In this document: in pieces, positions 33,793 through 43,485 of the stretch | Layout of the letters: the number at the start of each line of letters is the position of its first letter | How positions within the stretch are numbered: position 1 is the first letter of the stretch | From: Dactylosporangium roseum | Lineage (GTDB): Bacteria; Actinomycetota; Actinomycetes; Mycobacteriales; Micromonosporaceae | NCBI RefSeq assembly: GCF_025264685.1 | Contig: NZ_CP073721.1 | Location: 5,199,001 to 5,263,000 of the forward strand | DNA length: 64,000 bases | Reading direction: 5' to 3' | The notes under the pieces: generated by a model | What the model saw: only the letters and a program-made list of their open reading frames with translations | The model's database searches: none | Told to the model about the DNA's origin: nothing | Position numbers and translations under genes: made by a program

Positions 33793-34086
33793 CCGCACCA
33801 CCCTCGCCGCCTTCGCGACCCCTTCATGACGTGCTCACCCTGCTGTCCACCACCCGCTCACCGCCCGCCCGGCGCGTGACGGCCCACGCTGATGCGGTAT
33901 CCGCCACCTTTGTTGCGTCGATCTTGCAGTTGTGGTGCCTGACAAACCGGGCATTCGGGGAGTGTCTTGGCACCACAACTGCAAGATCGGCAAGGTGGAG
34001 CCGGTGCGGGCCGGGCGAAATCGGGGTGCCGTCCGAACCGGCGGTCGCTAAGCTCCGGCCGAACCGACGAGGGGCGAGGCGTCTTC
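33793..34086. other. intergenic region holding the second hairpin element
   Basis: About 290 bp between the sugar importer operon and the MFS gene. It contains the hairpin repeat described separately and no supported coding region. GAGG at about 34076 is the probable ribosome site of the MFS gene. Confidence 0.6.
33919..33989. repeat. long hairpin repeat element, copy 2
   Basis: Perfect 21-bp arms (33919-33939 and 33969-33989) around a 29-nt loop that starts TGACAAACCGGGCA. The arms match copy 1 at 23404 except at the outer end, where copy 1 pairs for five more bases. It lies 127 bp after the MalG-like stop and could serve as a terminator for that operon. Confidence 0.92.
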
Positions 34087-35364
34087 TTGAACGTGTTACA
34101 CCGGCTGCGGCACCTCCGCATGGATGTCAGGCCGCTGCGGCACCGGGACTTCCGGCTGCTCATGGCCAGTGGCGTGATCACCATGTTCGGCAGCTTCATC
34201 ACGATCGTGGCGGTGCCGTTCCAGCTCAAGCAGCTCACCGGGTCCTACGTCGCGGTCGGTGTCGTCGGCGTCGTCGAGCTGGTCCCGATGGTGCTGTGCG
34301 GCCTGTGGGGCGGCGCGATCGCCGACGCGGCCGACCGGCGCCGGGTGATCCTGTGGTGCGAGGCCGGCATGGCGGTGTGCACCGGCGGCCTGCTCGTCAA
34401 CGCGTTGCTGCCGCACCCGGCGGTGTGGCCGCTGTACGTCGTGGCGGCCGCGGTCGCCGCGCTCGACGGCCTGCAACGGCCCTCGCTCGACGCGCTGATC
34501 CCGCGGCTCGTGCCCCGCGAGGAGATGACCGCCGCCAACGCCCTGCAGGGAATGCGCTGGCAAGTCGGGGCGATCGCCGGTCCGGCGGTCGGCGGCGTGC
34601 TGGTCACCGCGGCCGGCGTGCCGGTGGCATACGCCGTGGACACACTCACCTTCCTCGCCTCCATCTTCCTGCTCTTCGCGCTGCGACCGGTGCCGCCGGC
34701 GGCCGAGGCCGAGCGACCGAGCCTCGGCGGCATCCTGCGCGGCGCGCGGTACGCGTGGTCGCGCCCCGAGCTGCTGGGCACCTACTTCGTCGACATCGCC
34801 GCGATGTTCCTGGCCATGCCGATGGCGCTGTTCCCGTTCGTCGCCGACGAGCTGCACGCACGGTGGGCGCTGGGCCTGCTCTACGCGGGCCTGCCGATCG
34901 GGGCGCTGCTGGTCTCGCTCACCAGTGGCTGGGCCTCGCGGGTGCACCGGCACGGCCTGGCCGTGCTGATCGCCGCCGGGGTGTGGGGGCTCGCCATCGC
35001 CGGTTTCGGCCTGGCTCCCGACATCTTCACCGCCATGGCCCTGCTCGTCGTGGCGGGCGGCGCCGACATGGTGAGCGGGCTGTTCCGCTCCACGATCTGG
35101 AACCAGACCATCCCCGACCACCTGCGCGGCCGCCTCGCCGGCATCGAGCTGCTGTCCTACTCGATCGGTCCGACCGCCGGCCAGCTCCGCGCCGGTGTCA
35201 TGGCCGGTGCGACCGGGCTGCGGGGGGCGATCGTCTCCGGCGGGCTGCTGTGCGTGGGCGCCGTCGCCCTGTGCGCCGCGCTGATGCCCGGCTTCACCCG
35301 GTACGACGAGCGCACCGACCCGCACCGGCGCAGCGCCGAGTTGCAGCAGGCACCGGCCGGTTGA
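34087..35364 (+). CDS. MFS transporter (EntS-like, 12 TM)
   Basis: Predicted proton-driven exporter, 425 aa from TTG 34087 (GAGG seven bases upstream); ATG 34120 is an alternative that starts right at the conserved MDVRPLRHRDFRLL. The early part has MFGSFITIVAVPFQLKQLTG, then the cytoplasmic loop GGAIADAADRRRVILW, a variant of the MFS A-motif, and LDALIPRLVPREEMTAANAL, typical of the EntS branch. Hydrophobic segments alternate to the end. Family members export siderophores or drugs; there is no siderophore gene next to it, so the substrate is unknown. Confidence 0.87.
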   Translation: MNVLHRLRHLRMDVRPLRHRDFRLLMASGVITMFGSFITIVAVPFQLKQLTGSYVAVGVVGVVELVPMVLCGLWGGAIADAADRRRVILWCEAGMAVCTGGLLVNALLPHPAVWPLYVVAAAVAALDGLQRPSLDALIPRLVPREEMTAANALQGMRWQVGAIAGPAVGGVLVTAAGVPVAYAVDTLTFLASIFLLFALRPVPPAAEAERPSLGGILRGARYAWSRPELLGTYFVDIAAMFLAMPMALFPFVADELHARWALGLLYAGLPIGALLVSLTSGWASRVHRHGLAVLIAAGVWGLAIAGFGLAPDIFTAMALLVVAGGADMVSGLFRSTIWNQTIPDHLRGRLAGIELLSYSIGPTAGQLRAGVMAGATGLRGAIVSGGLLCVGAVALCAALMPGFTRYDERTDPHRRSAELQQAPAG

Positions 35365-35540
35365 CGCGGAGCTCGGCGGCAGCACCCGTGGCGGGCCGGG
35401 ACGCCCGCTCGGCGGAGATGACCGCACGGGTCCGACGGACCCCCGATCGGTGCCATCAGACCCTGACCGGATGCGCCGGCGTGGGCGGATAGTCGGGTGC
35501 GGAGCCGTCGAGAGGCATCCTTGATCCGGAGGGCACAGTC

Positions 35541-36011
35541 ATGCTCACGATGCGACAGGCCGCCGCGGAGTTCCTGGCGAAGCAACGGATCGCGGTGACC
35601 GGAGTGTCCCGCAACTCGCGAGACCATGGCGCGAACGTCGTGTACCAGCGGCTGCGGGAGCGCGGCTACCAGGTGTTCGCGATCAACCCCAACGCGGAGC
35701 GGGTCGAGGGCGACCGGTGTTACCGGGACCTGAGGTCGGTCCCCGGTGGCGTCGAGGCGGTGGTGATCGGCACCCGTCCGGAGACCGCCGAGGAAACCAT
35801 GCGGGAGTGTGTCGAGCTCGGCATCGGTCACGTGTGGATGCACCGCCTCTACGGAACCGGCAGTGTCTCCGACACAGCCACCGAGCACGGCCGCCGGAAC
35901 GGGATCACGGTGATCGACGGGGGCTGCCCGCTGATGTTCGGCCCCACCGCCGACGCGGGGCACAAGGTGATGCGCTTCCTGTTCACCCGCGCCGTGCCCA
36001 AGCGGGTCTGA
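35541..36011 (+). CDS. CoA-binding domain protein
   Basis: Small cytoplasmic Rossmann-fold protein, 156 aa, of the CoA_binding_2 (YccU-like) family. Landmarks: RIAVTGVSRNSRDHGANVVY, YQVFAINPNAERVEGDRCY, then EAVVIGTRPETAEETMRECVELG and VWMHRLYGTGSVS. The start is ATG 35541, with GGAGG eight bases upstream. These proteins bind CoA or a nucleotide; their physiological role is poorly known. The next gene, AlkD-like, is in the same direction after 116 bp. Confidence 0.85.
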   Translation: MLTMRQAAAEFLAKQRIAVTGVSRNSRDHGANVVYQRLRERGYQVFAINPNAERVEGDRCYRDLRSVPGGVEAVVIGTRPETAEETMRECVELGIGHVWMHRLYGTGSVSDTATEHGRRNGITVIDGGCPLMFGPTADAGHKVMRFLFTRAVPKRV

Positions 36012-36127
36012 GCACACGCGCACCGCCCGGGCAAAAGGGTCGCGCCCGATCTGAAGACGCGGGTTTTCGTGCCGGTGCCGACTTCCGTCGTAGGCTGGGT
36101 CTCGCAGGTGATGGACGGGAGGCTGAG

Positions 36128-36814
36128 GTGGCCGAGGCAACGCTGACCGAGACGACGGTGGCCGAGGTGATGGCCGAGCTGGCCGGGCTCGAGGACCCGA
36201 AGACGCGCGAGGTGAACGAGAAGCACGGTGACGATCACGGTGTGAACCTCAGCAAGTTGCGCGCGCTCGCGAAGCGGCTGAAGACGCAGCAGGCACTCGC
36301 GTGCCGGCTCTGGGAGACGGGTGACACCGCGGCGAGACTGCTGGCGATCCTGATCTGCCGCCCGAAGGCGTTCGGGCTTGACGAGTTGGACGGCATGTTG
36401 CGCGACGCGCGCACGCCCAAGGTGCACGACTGGCTTGTGAACTACGTGGTGAAGAAGAGCCCGCACGCCGAAGCGCTGCGCCTGGCCTGGTTCGCCGATC
36501 CGGATCCGGTGGTCGCGAGCGCCGGCTGGGCGCTGACCACCGAGCGCGTGACGAAGCAGCCCGAGGGCCTCGACCTCACGGCACTGCTCGACGTCATCGA
36601 GGCGGAGATGAGAGACGCCCCGGATCGCCTGCAGTGGGCGATGAACGAGTGCCTGGGCAATATCGGGATCGAGCACGCCGAGCACCGCGCCCGTGCGATC
36701 GACATCGGTGAGCGCCTGGAGGTGCTCAAAGACTACCCGACCTCCCCGGGTTGCACGTCTCCGTTCGTGCCCATCTGGATCACCGAGATGGTGCGCCGGC
36801 AAGACGACCGGTAG
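36128..36814 (+). CDS. AlkD-like DNA alkylation repair protein
   Basis: All-helical HEAT-repeat protein, 228 aa. Helical pairs such as DTAARLLAILICRPKAFGLDE, then KVHDWLVNYVVKKSPHAEALRLAW and PVVASAGWALTTERVTK, resemble the AlkD family of DNA glycosylases for N-alkylpurines. The start is GTG 36128, with GGGAGG five bases upstream. The C-terminal region (PGCTSPFVPIWITEMV) is conserved in actinobacterial members as I remember them. Catalytic activity is not provable from sequence. Confidence 0.72.
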   Translation: MAEATLTETTVAEVMAELAGLEDPKTREVNEKHGDDHGVNLSKLRALAKRLKTQQALACRLWETGDTAARLLAILICRPKAFGLDELDGMLRDARTPKVHDWLVNYVVKKSPHAEALRLAWFADPDPVVASAGWALTTERVTKQPEGLDLTALLDVIEAEMRDAPDRLQWAMNECLGNIGIEHAEHRARAIDIGERLEVLKDYPTSPGCTSPFVPIWITEMVRRQDDR

Positions 36815-37124
36815 GAGGTCCGCGCTCACGGCACCCGGTCCGCAGCTTCGCGGCGAGTCCGGCCACGTCGACGCCGGCGTTCCGGGTTGCTCCGTACCAA
36901 TTAATATCCACAGGGTTCCCGGCAGACTCACCCGGACCGAGCGATTGTCCCGCTGTGGTGCGCCGCGGCAGCGAGCGACGCCCACGAGCTGAGCCGTTCG
37001 CCTACCCAGCTCGATCACCATGTGCGGGGTTTGTGCGGCGGCACCGGGGAAGTGCTCCACTGCGGGCCCTCATGCGTGAGCTGGGCCAGGAGTCGGCGCC
37101 AGGAGATCCGGTCCGAGGTGGGTC
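36815..37124. other. intergenic region, no gene seen
   Basis: 310 bp without a supported coding region. It contains an unusually A/T-rich stretch (ACCAATTAATATCC, about 36897-36910) that could lie in a promoter for the GH5 gene, and GAGGTGGG directly before the ATG at 37125. Confidence 0.45.
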
Positions 37125-38132
37125 ATGAGGATGCGCACCACCATCGCGGGTACGTTGCTGGTCACCGTCGTCGTCTCGATCGTCCTCGTGGGAGAGCCGC
37201 ACCACTCGAACGGGGCACCGCGACGGCCCGGGTTCCAGGTGGACAACGGGCGCCTCTACGATGCCGACGACAACGAATTCGTCATGCGTGGTGTGGGCCA
37301 CAGCCACGCCACGTATCCGGAACGAACGGCCCGGATGCTCAGCGACGTCAAGGCGATGGGCGCCAACACCGTACGTGTCGAGTTGTCCACCGGCGCGGTC
37401 GCGAAACGAGACGACGCGGCCGATGTCGCGCACGTGATCGCGCTGTGCCGGCGCAACCGCCTCATCTGCGTCCTGGTGGTGCACGACACCACGGGGTGGG
37501 GCTTCCGCCGGGAAGCCATTCCGCAGGCACGGGCGGTGGACTACTGGATCAGCATTCGCAAGGCGCTCATCGGCCAGGAGAAATACGCGATCATCGACGT
37601 CGCGAACGAGCCGTACGTCCTCGACAACGTCCAGCGCTGGCCCGGCGACACGATGGACTCGATCCGCCGCCTGCGCCGAGCGGGCATCCGTCACACCCTC
37701 ATGGTCGACGCGCCCGACTGGGGTCAGGACCTGTCATTCACCATGCGGGACCACGCCGCCGGTGTCTTCGCCGCCGACCCGGAGCGCAACACCGTCTTCT
37801 CCATCCACATGTACGGCGCGTTCTTCCGCGCCACGAACGTCCACGACTACCTCGGCCGGTACATCCGGGCGAGGCTTCCCGTCGCGGTGACCGAGTTCGC
37901 GTACACGCATCACGACGGCGACGTCGACGAGGACGCGATCATGTCCGAGGCGCAGGCGCACCGCATCGGCTATCTCGCGTGGTCCTGGAGCGGCAACAGC
38001 GGAGACGTCAGCAACCTCGACATGGTGACCCAGTTCAACGCCAAGTCGCTCACCTGGTGGGGCCAGCGAGCGTTCAACGGTCCCAACGGCATCCGGCGGA
38101 CCTCCCGCGAGGCGACCGTCTACGCGCCGTAG
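37125..38132 (+). CDS. secreted glycoside hydrolase family 5 enzyme (mannanase/cellulase type)
   Basis: Extracellular beta-glycanase, 335 aa. Signal peptide MRMRTTIAGTLLVTVVVSIVLVG. The GH5 barrel begins at FVMRGVGHSHATYP. The acid/base glutamate is E162 in DVANEPY and the nucleophile E257 in VTEFAYTH; HMYGAFF supplies the conserved His-x-Tyr. LAWSWSGNSGD near the end and the overall length resemble bacterial beta-mannanases (subfamily 8), but cellulase activity is possible. No carbohydrate-binding module is attached. It stands alone between the repair gene and the Wadjet operon. Confidence 0.85.
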   Translation: MRMRTTIAGTLLVTVVVSIVLVGEPHHSNGAPRRPGFQVDNGRLYDADDNEFVMRGVGHSHATYPERTARMLSDVKAMGANTVRVELSTGAVAKRDDAADVAHVIALCRRNRLICVLVVHDTTGWGFRREAIPQARAVDYWISIRKALIGQEKYAIIDVANEPYVLDNVQRWPGDTMDSIRRLRRAGIRHTLMVDAPDWGQDLSFTMRDHAAGVFAADPERNTVFSIHMYGAFFRATNVHDYLGRYIRARLPVAVTEFAYTHHDGDVDEDAIMSEAQAHRIGYLAWSWSGNSGDVSNLDMVTQFNAKSLTWWGQRAFNGPNGIRRTSREATVYAP

Positions 38133-38205
38133 TCCGGCTCGGCGCGGCGGTCATCGCCGCCGTTTGCCGCAAATTAGCGGCCCGTCTCGGTCCACACACC
38201 CGGTG

Positions 38206-39393
38206 TCATGCGAGGTCTGCCAGCAGCGCCGGCAGCAGCCGCTCCTCCATCATCGCCCGGCCGTTCGCAACCATCGCGGTTCGCAGTCGCGGATCCCACG
38301 GCGTCTCGGCCGGCACGCCGATCAGCGCGGGTCCGGACGGGCCCGGGTCGTAGTTCTCGACGGACATCCGCCACGGCACGGCCTGCGGATACCGATCGAA
38401 TGCCGCCGCGGTCATCCGCACGCCGGCCCAGTCGAAATCGTTGCGCCAGCGGATGACCCCGTCGACCATCGCGCGCAGAAGGTGGTGTGCCGCGGCTGAC
38501 GGTACCCCCTCGGTGCAGACCAGGGGGCGCGACCGTCCAGCGTGGACGGTGACGGCGGCGCGCAGAACAGCCGGGTTCTCGCAGACGTACACCTCCTCGC
38601 ACCGAAGCCTGAGTGGGGCGAGCCGTAGCTGGTGCAGGGTCACCCGCAGCGGCACACCGGCCGTGGCCGCCTCGGTGAGCCATGATCCGACAAGCCCGCC
38701 CGTCGCCGGGACGTTGAGCACGAGCACCTGGCTGGCCAGGTCGTCGGAGACCAGGCCGACGGCCTCGAGCAACTGTCGCTCCTGCTCCCGGCCGACCGGC
38801 TGCGGCACGCCCTGCCACCCGCTGACCGCCCGCAACAGCAGGCCACGCAGCGGACCGTCGGTGAGCGCCTTGGTGTCGTGCAGCACCCGGTCGGCGAACA
38901 CCGGCACCGGTTCACCGTCGGCGGGCAGGGCGTCGAGCACCCGGACGAGATCCGCGAAGGGCAGCCCGGCCCGCACGATCCGCGTCATCGTCCCGTCCCG
39001 GCGCATCCGCTCCAGCCAATCGGCGTACCAGGCCGTGCCGGCGTGCCGACCGTCGTTCGCGATCGAGACCAGGGCATCACGGGCCGACGCCTCGCGTTTC
39101 GCGTCCGCCGGGCGGTTGCGCAGCGGCGCCGAGGCGGAGACGGTCTCGATGAGCCCGGTGCCGTGGACGGCGCGCAGGTGCTCATCGAGCTCGGCGAGGC
39201 GGACGGTCAGCCGGGCGGCGTTCGCCGAGCGGTGCGCGCCGGTGACGCCGATGACGACGAGGCGTTCGTCCTGCGTCGGTGCGGCGAGGGTGATCACGCC
39301 GTCCAGACTGCCGCCGGTGCGTTCGAGGACGCGCCGGGCCTTCTCGATCAGTCGTCCCCAGCCCGCGTGATCGCGCAGATCCGGAGCCGTCAC
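38206..39393 (-). CDS. jetD: Wadjet nuclease subunit JetD (TIGR02679 family)
   Basis: DNA-cleaving subunit of an SMC-type plasmid defence complex, 395 aa. The N-terminal half corresponds to DUF3323. The C-terminal half (DUF2399) has a Toprim-like nuclease core: VYVCENPAVL with the metal glutamate near residue 270, LVCTEGVPSAAAHHLL, and NDFDWAGVRM with the Asp-x-Asp pair near 318. In Wadjet, JetD cuts circular DNA that the JetABC motor has extruded. The start is GTG 39393, giving a GTGA overlap with jetC; the frame stays open upstream inside jetC but is not conserved. It is the last gene of jetA-jetB-jetC-jetD. Confidence 0.9.
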   Translation of the reverse strand: MTAPDLRDHAGWGRLIEKARRVLERTGGSLDGVITLAAPTQDERLVVIGVTGAHRSANAARLTVRLAELDEHLRAVHGTGLIETVSASAPLRNRPADAKREASARDALVSIANDGRHAGTAWYADWLERMRRDGTMTRIVRAGLPFADLVRVLDALPADGEPVPVFADRVLHDTKALTDGPLRGLLLRAVSGWQGVPQPVGREQERQLLEAVGLVSDDLASQVLVLNVPATGGLVGSWLTEAATAGVPLRVTLHQLRLAPLRLRCEEVYVCENPAVLRAAVTVHAGRSRPLVCTEGVPSAAAHHLLRAMVDGVIRWRNDFDWAGVRMTAAAFDRYPQAVPWRMSVENYDPGPSGPALIGVPAETPWDPRLRTAMVANGRAMMEERLLPALLADLA

Positions 39394-42300
39394 GGCGTCG
39401 GCTCCGACGCCCGCCGGGTCTCGGGCGAGCCGAGAGCGGCGGCGAGCGTGCCGTCGAAGTCGGCGATGTTGGCCGTACCGTCCCAGACGAGCAGCACGGC
39501 GGAGACGGTGTGCTCGACGGTGGAGTGCGACAGGTCGTAGTGTGCGGCACCGCTCACCGCCGGATGGGTGGCCCACAGGTCGTAGCCGGTCATGAACAGA
39601 TCCAGGTCGAACTGTGTGGCCAGCGCCATCAGCTCGCCCCGGCCGTTGTCGTCGACCCCGGCGAACGCCTCGTCGAGGCCGAGCAGGCGCGGCGCGTCCG
39701 GGCGGGCCGAGTCGAACAGCGCGTTGGCTGCGGCAAAGAGCGGTAGGTGCAGCGAAACCGACTGCTCACCGCCGGAGAGCTGGGAGTGCCGGGCGCGGGT
39801 GAGTGCCTCGGTGCCACCGCCGGGCCGGTGCAGGCTGAACGCGAACACCCGCCAGGCCCGGTAGTCGAGGACCTCGGCGAGCAGTTCCCGGTACGGCCGC
39901 TCGGGCGCGGTGGCGCGGGCGGTCTTGATCCGGCCGGCGAAGTGGCGGCGCATCATGCTCAGCGGTGCCGGCCCGAGCCGGGCCGGGTTGCGCTCCAGGA
40001 GCTTGCAGACCTCGCGCTGATCCGGGTCGAGGTCGTCGGCGAGCCGCCAGCCGACGCCGACCGTGAGGCCGGAGGACATGCGGCGGGCCCGCATCTGCGT
40101 ATCCATCGCGTCGACCAGGTCGCGGGCCTCGATCGTGCGGTGGTGGATCTGCTGGGCGAGCTGGCCGAGCAGAGCGTCCTCGAGGACCCGCTGCTCGGCA
40201 TCGGTGAGCAACTGCTCCTGGTCGCGGCGTTCGCGGGCGATCCGCTCGGCGAAGTGCGCGACCGGGGTCAGGCCCTGCTCGTCGGCGACGCGGACGACGA
40301 TGACGCCGCCGTCGGTGTCCCACTCCGGGCGGTGGTCGAGGCCGGCGGCCGGCAGTTGCGCCTGTAGCTCGGTGAGCGCACCGGTGAGCCGGGTCGCGCT
40401 CTGTTTGCGTGAGCTCTCGGTCGGGCTGAGCTCCCGGGTGGCGGCGAGGATCGCTTCGTGCAGCGCCACCACGGACGGGTCCAACTGATCGTCCGTGGTG
40501 GACTCCTCCGCCGGCCACCGCAGGTCGGTCGGGCAACGGATGAGGCCGAGGAGGTCCGGCTGGGCATAGGGGCGCAACTGTACCGCGTCGTGGCGGGCCT
40601 CGGCCACGGCGGTGGCGACGCGCTCCTCGCCGAGATCGGCGCGGGTGGCGGCGGCGGTGCGGGCCTCGCGGGCCGTCATGACCCGTTGGCCGGCCGCCGT
40701 GCGGGCGGCCTCGGCGGCGGCGATCGCGGTGGTCGTGGCGGCGACGTCAGCGAGCACGCGTTCGGCGTCGGCGCCGACGGTGTCCCGCAGCGTCCGGTAC
40801 GCCTCCTCGCGTTCCCGGTGCCGGGCCACCGCTCCCCTGGCGGTCTCCTCCGCGGCGCCGAGCCGCTCGACGGCCTCCTCGTACTGGCGGTCGGCCTGCT
40901 CCTCGGCGCCGGCGGCGGTGCCGGCGGCCCGGCGGGCGGCCTCGAGGCGGACGCCGGTGGTCTTGAACCGGTTGACCGCGTCCTCGGCCGCGTCGACCCG
41001 GTCGGCCGGCAGCGACCGCTCCGCCGCGGTGCGCCGCAGCGTGGCCGCGGCGACGGCCTGCTCGGCGACGGCCTGGTCGAGTCGGGCGGCGGCGGTTTCG
41101 TTGGCCTCGGTGCGGGCGCGGAGGGTCGCCGCGGCCCGGTCGAGCTCGCGGCGGGCGGTGTGGATCGGTGCCGTCGGCGGCAGGGCGGCCGCTGCCGCGT
41201 CCACGGCGGCCAGCAGCGCGTCGACCGCGTCCGACTCGACGACGAGGGCCTTGAGGTCGGTCTCGAGGGCGGCGATGAGCCGGTCGCACTCGGCGAGACG
41301 GGCGGCCCGGCGGGCGGCCCGGGCGGTGGCGCCGATGTATTCGCAGGTGACCTTGGCGGCCCGGCCCGCGGTGAGCCCGTGGCGGTAGGCGCCGCCGCGC
41401 CCGATCGCCGCGGCGGCGGCGCCGTGCCCGGCCGGCACGGCCTCGTCCGGGCGCACGAGATCGACCAGGGTGATCGCCGACAGCACGGCGGTGACCTGCT
41501 CGGCGGGGACGACGTGCTGGTCCTCGACGACGAGCACGTCGGCGAGCGTCGGTGCCGCCGCCGTGGTACCGGTGGTCAGGTACGCGTCGAGTTCGCCGCC
41601 GACCGTGCCGTCCGGAAGCAGCCACGCGTCGAGCAACCCGGTCGCTTGCAGCGCAGCCTCGATCGCGGTGGCGTCGGCGTCGGCCACCCCGTCGGCGAAC
41701 CGGACGAGCCGCCACAGCGGTCCGCCCGGCCGGTCCCCGCGCGCCGCCGGCCGGCCGGGCGCGGCCGGTGGGGCGTCGTCACGTTCGGCGGCGATGTGGT
41801 CCCGTTCGGCGGCGATGTCGGCGCGCCGGGCGACGAGCGCGTCCTGCCGCGCGCGCAGCGCGGCCAGCCGGGCCTGCCGGTCCCGTACCGGTGCGGCGGT
41901 GGCGTCGGCGTACACCTCCTTGAGCGTCGGCGCACCGGCCTCTCCTACGCCGTCCACTGTGGACGACAGGAGCTCCTCGACCGTGGCCTGGTCGAGCTCG
42001 CCGAACAGTGCGGCGTGCGCGGCGGACCAGGCCCGCACCGCGGCGCGGACCTCGTCGCGGGCGCGGTCGACGCCCGCCTCGGCCGCGCGCTCCGCCTGCT
42101 CGGCGGCGTCGAGCGCCAGCGCCGCTGCGGAGGCCTCGGCCGTGGCCCGGGTGTGGTCGCGCTCGGCCTGGGTGAGCCGGGCGGCCCGGTCCCGGACGGC
42201 ACGAATGTCGTCCTGGCGCTGGACGGCCCGGGCGCCGACGCGGTCGGCGAGACCGTCGGTGGCAGCGTCCTCGACCGTCCAGGCGATGCCCGCGTCGGCC

Positions 42301-43469
42301 GCGTCGCGGGCCAGGTCGTCGGCGATCCGGGCGGCCTCCGCACGGGCGTCGGCGGCGGCGACCGCGGCCCGTTCCCGGTCGGCGCGCCGACGGGTCACGG
42401 TGTCCGTCTCGTGCACGACCGTGGCGGCGGCCCGGGTCGCCGTCTCAGCCAGGTGCCCGACGAGCTGTTGCAGATCGGCGAGCTGCTCGTGGGACTGGTA
42501 CGCGGCCGAGGTCTTGAGGCTGTCCAGATGTGCACGCAGCCGGGCCGGCTCGCCCTCGACCGCGTACAGCGCCGCCTCGGCCTCCCGCAGCGCCGCCGCG
42601 GCCGCCTCGGCCGCCGCCCGGTCCTCGGTGAGGGTCGCGCGGTGGGTGTCGACGGCGGCACGCCGCTCGGTGAGGACGTCGGCCGCGGCCCGGGCGTGGG
42701 TGCGCAGGTAGGTGGCGTAGACGGCCAGGAACGTCGCTGTCGCGGTGTCCGCCGCGACGAGCCCTTCCAGAGTACGGGCCACGGCCTCCATGTCGTCGAA
42801 GGAGCGCGCGGCCTCCACCAGTAGCTGGTCTTCCACCGGCCGCAGGCCCCGCTGCAGCGTGCGGGACAGTTCGACCGGATTGAGGTCCTTGGCCAACTGC
42901 GGCTTCCGCAGGGTCAGGACCAGATCCAGCATCTGTTCGTACCTGGCCGGGCCGAGGCCGAACAGGCGGGCGTCGACGAGGTGCCGGTACTCCTCCGGTG
43001 AGTCGCGCACGGCGTCGGCGCCGAGGCGGGCGACGAGGTCACGCCGGGTGAGCGGACGATCGTCGACGTCGAGCAGGGAGAAGTCGACGCCGACCCGGCC
43101 GTCGACGACGAAGTGCCAGCGGGTGACCCGGTCGACGTGCTTGTGCGCCCGCAGGCCGATGCCGACGGTGACGTAGGAGTCCCCGTCGCCGAATTCCATC
43201 CAGACGTACGCGTGGGACGTCTCCTGCCCGCGGTACAGCAGGTTGGACTTCATCGTGCGGTCCTCGCCGGCGAACGGGTTGAGCCGGCGCGGCTCGATCC
43301 GCCCGTCGAGGACGAACGGGAACAGCACCTCGAGCGCCTTCGTCTTGCCCGAGCCGTTGGGGCCGCGCAGGACCAGCCACCCGTCGACGAACATGAACTC
43401 TTCGTCCCGGTAGTCCCACAGGTTGATGATTCCGGCCCGGATGGGCGCGAACCGGCGCTGGCGCGTCAT
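39390..43469 (-). CDS. jetC: Wadjet SMC-like ATPase JetC (TIGR02680 family)
   Basis: Motor subunit, 1359 aa, the normal family length. The N-terminal head has FVDGWLVLRGPNGSGKTKAL with Walker A at residues 36-43. A long Ala/Arg/Glu-rich coiled coil covers about 250-1130, interrupted near 550-700 by a hinge-like globular part (GRGGAYRHGLTAGRAAKVTC). The C-terminal head has the signature SQLSGGEQSVSLHLPLF near 1235 and Walker B APRLLGLDEAFAGVDDNG near 1265. It would load and extrude DNA with JetA and JetB. The start is ATG 43469, 16 bp after the jetB stop. Confidence 0.93.
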   Translation of the reverse strand: MTRQRRFAPIRAGIINLWDYRDEEFMFVDGWLVLRGPNGSGKTKALEVLFPFVLDGRIEPRRLNPFAGEDRTMKSNLLYRGQETSHAYVWMEFGDGDSYVTVGIGLRAHKHVDRVTRWHFVVDGRVGVDFSLLDVDDRPLTRRDLVARLGADAVRDSPEEYRHLVDARLFGLGPARYEQMLDLVLTLRKPQLAKDLNPVELSRTLQRGLRPVEDQLLVEAARSFDDMEAVARTLEGLVAADTATATFLAVYATYLRTHARAAADVLTERRAAVDTHRATLTEDRAAAEAAAAALREAEAALYAVEGEPARLRAHLDSLKTSAAYQSHEQLADLQQLVGHLAETATRAAATVVHETDTVTRRRADRERAAVAAADARAEAARIADDLARDAADAGIAWTVEDAATDGLADRVGARAVQRQDDIRAVRDRAARLTQAERDHTRATAEASAAALALDAAEQAERAAEAGVDRARDEVRAAVRAWSAAHAALFGELDQATVEELLSSTVDGVGEAGAPTLKEVYADATAAPVRDRQARLAALRARQDALVARRADIAAERDHIAAERDDAPPAAPGRPAARGDRPGGPLWRLVRFADGVADADATAIEAALQATGLLDAWLLPDGTVGGELDAYLTTGTTAAAPTLADVLVVEDQHVVPAEQVTAVLSAITLVDLVRPDEAVPAGHGAAAAAIGRGGAYRHGLTAGRAAKVTCEYIGATARAARRAARLAECDRLIAALETDLKALVVESDAVDALLAAVDAAAAALPPTAPIHTARRELDRAAATLRARTEANETAAARLDQAVAEQAVAAATLRRTAAERSLPADRVDAAEDAVNRFKTTGVRLEAARRAAGTAAGAEEQADRQYEEAVERLGAAEETARGAVARHREREEAYRTLRDTVGADAERVLADVAATTTAIAAAEAARTAAGQRVMTAREARTAAATRADLGEERVATAVAEARHDAVQLRPYAQPDLLGLIRCPTDLRWPAEESTTDDQLDPSVVALHEAILAATRELSPTESSRKQSATRLTGALTELQAQLPAAGLDHRPEWDTDGGVIVVRVADEQGLTPVAHFAERIARERRDQEQLLTDAEQRVLEDALLGQLAQQIHHRTIEARDLVDAMDTQMRARRMSSGLTVGVGWRLADDLDPDQREVCKLLERNPARLGPAPLSMMRRHFAGRIKTARATAPERPYRELLAEVLDYRAWRVFAFSLHRPGGGTEALTRARHSQLSGGEQSVSLHLPLFAAANALFDSARPDAPRLLGLDEAFAGVDDNGRGELMALATQFDLDLFMTGYDLWATHPAVSGAAHYDLSHSTVEHTVSAVLLVWDGTANIADFDGTLAAALGSPETRRASEPTP

Positions 43470-43485
43470 CGGATCTGGTTCCCTC

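Noticed and set aside
40458..42824. 788-codon plus-strand frame inside jetC
   Set aside because: Gly/Val/Arg-rich antisense of a coiled-coil gene; no recognisable domain or start signal.
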